5,700 bases of DNA from Actinomycetota bacterium (GTDB taxonomy: Bacteria; Actinomycetota; Acidimicrobiia; Acidimicrobiales; JACDEA01), in NCBI GenBank assembly GCA_013816725.1, contig JACDEA010000173.1:1-5700 (forward strand). The letters run 5' to 3'. The translations under genes were made by a program, and so were the position numbers. Numbering within the stretch: position 1 is the stretch's first letter; each line of letters opens with the position of its first letter. Shown in pieces: positions 5,046 to 5,700 of this stretch. Below the pieces are notes generated by a model, which saw only the letters and a list, made by a program, of their open reading frames with translations, searched no databases and was not told where the DNA came from.

Positions 5046-5700
5046 GTGAGCGACTTCTTCCCACGCGGCAGCGTCATCCGGCGGGTGAGCGACGAGCCGG
5101 CGGTGTTGTTCGGTGCCGGTCGGGCTTTGCTGTTGCAGCTGGCCCATCCGCACGTCGCCCAAGGCGTGGCCGATCACAGCGACTTCCAGCACAACCCCTT
5201 CAAGCGGCTCCAGGGAACGCTCGAAGCCACCTACGCCATGGTGTTCGGGACCACGGAACTGGCCGAGGGCGTCGGCCGGCGCATCCGCTGGGTGCACGAC
5301 CACGTGGTCGGCCCGACGTACCGGGCCAACGACCCCGAGAACCTCATGTGGGTGCACGCCACGCTGTTCGACACCGCGCTGTATTGCTACGAGCGGCTCG
5401 TCGCTCCGCTGAGCCCGGCCGACCGCGAGACCTACTACCAGGAGATGACGAGGGTGGCCGAGGGCTTCGGCTGCCCGCGGCACGCGCAGCCGGCCGACCT
5501 GGCCGCGTTCGAGGCCTACTTCGCCGGCCAGGTCGCCATCCTCGACGTCACCGACGTCGGGCGGTCCCTCGCCGCCGACATCGTCGCACCGTCGTTGCCC
5601 TTCAAGCTCCACGTGCCGCTGACCCCGGCCCTGTCGTTTCACCGCCGGGCGGCCATCGGCCTCACCCCGGCCCGTTTGCGCGAGCAGTTCGGGTTCGACT
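5046..5700 (+). CDS. Oxygenase MpaB / DUF2236 family protein; 3' end off the window
   Basis: From the GTG at 5046 the frame is open for 218 codons to the window edge. The opening DFFPRGSVIRRVSDEPAVLF (3-22) is followed by GAGRALLLQLAHPHVAQGVA (23-42), then a HS-D-F segment, PFKRLQGT (51-58), RIRWVHDHVVGPTYRANDPE (79-98) and LMWVHATLFDTALYCYERLV (100-119). This series is the standard DUF2236/MpaB signature. The family includes MpaB of mycophenolic acid synthesis and the rubber oxygenase Lcp, heme b proteins that oxidise hydrophobic substrates. Arg54, Thr58 and His84 fit the conserved Arg-Thr-His set described for Lcp, His84 being the likely heme ligand; this mapping is from memory and tentative. 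Neither a Shine-Dalgarno site nor a TANNNT box precedes the start, so expression may depend on the MFS transcript and the hairpin just upstream. The substrate is unknown. Confidence 0.88.
   Translation, partial: MSDFFPRGSVIRRVSDEPAVLFGAGRALLLQLAHPHVAQGVADHSDFQHNPFKRLQGTLEATYAMVFGTTELAEGVGRRIRWVHDHVVGPTYRANDPENLMWVHATLFDTALYCYERLVAPLSPADRETYYQEMTRVAEGFGCPRHAQPADLAAFEAYFAGQVAILDVTDVGRSLAADIVAPSLPFKLHVPLTPALSFHRRAAIGLTPARLREQFGFD

Noticed and set aside
4896..5642. A 248-codon minus-strand frame over the oxygenase
   Set aside because: It is antisense to a DUF2236 protein with many matching motifs and its own translation is rich in Gly, Arg, His and Val without a domain.

Overview
The window looks like a piece of a very GC-rich actinobacterial chromosome. 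The evidence is strong GC bias at third codon positions, frequent GTG starts, and several starts with an actinobacterial-type -10 hexamer (TANNNT or close to it) 6-7 bases upstream, which is the geometry of leaderless mRNAs. The gene mix (a cyclase-homology/ATPase regulator, DUF2786, MazEF, a CYP142/125-like P450, an EntS-like MFS exporter, an MpaB/DUF2236 oxygenase) fits Actinobacteria. Acidimicrobiia would be a reasonable guess, but it is inference and not shown by the window.

Left part (1-2405). A minus-strand regulator runs off the left edge. Its N-terminus is a shortened, apparently degenerate class III nucleotidyl-cyclase domain leading into the start of an ATPase module. Divergent from it across a 118-bp spacer is a DUF2786 protein (559-1497). 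A two-gene toxin-antitoxin operon follows: a ribbon-helix-helix MazE-like antitoxin (1578-1817) and a MazF/PemK toxin (1822-2130), separated by 4 bases. An imperfect palindrome centred exactly on the predicted -10 of mazE is a good candidate for the autoregulatory operator. Two hairpins lie after mazF, followed by a predicted leaderless 50-codon hypothetical gene (2253-2405) with unusual codon choice. This half reads like an accessory segment.

Right part (2443-5700). A minus-strand cytochrome P450 (2443-3633) converges on the small gene and diverges from an MFS transporter (3722-4975) across an 88-bp spacer. After the transporter comes a nearly perfect long inverted repeat (arms of 17-18 bp, 14-nt loop). 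Only 17 bases later starts an MpaB/DUF2236-family oxygenase that runs off the right edge. These three genes suggest lipophilic-substrate oxidation and export, but nothing in the window ties them to one pathway; no ferredoxin or reductase for the P450 is present.

No rRNA, tRNA, CRISPR array, transposase or phage gene was recognised. I do not see a clearly new multi-gene system. The most original items are the mazE operator/-10 overlap, the repeated leaderless start geometry, the long hairpin before the oxygenase and the orphan small gene beside mazEF.
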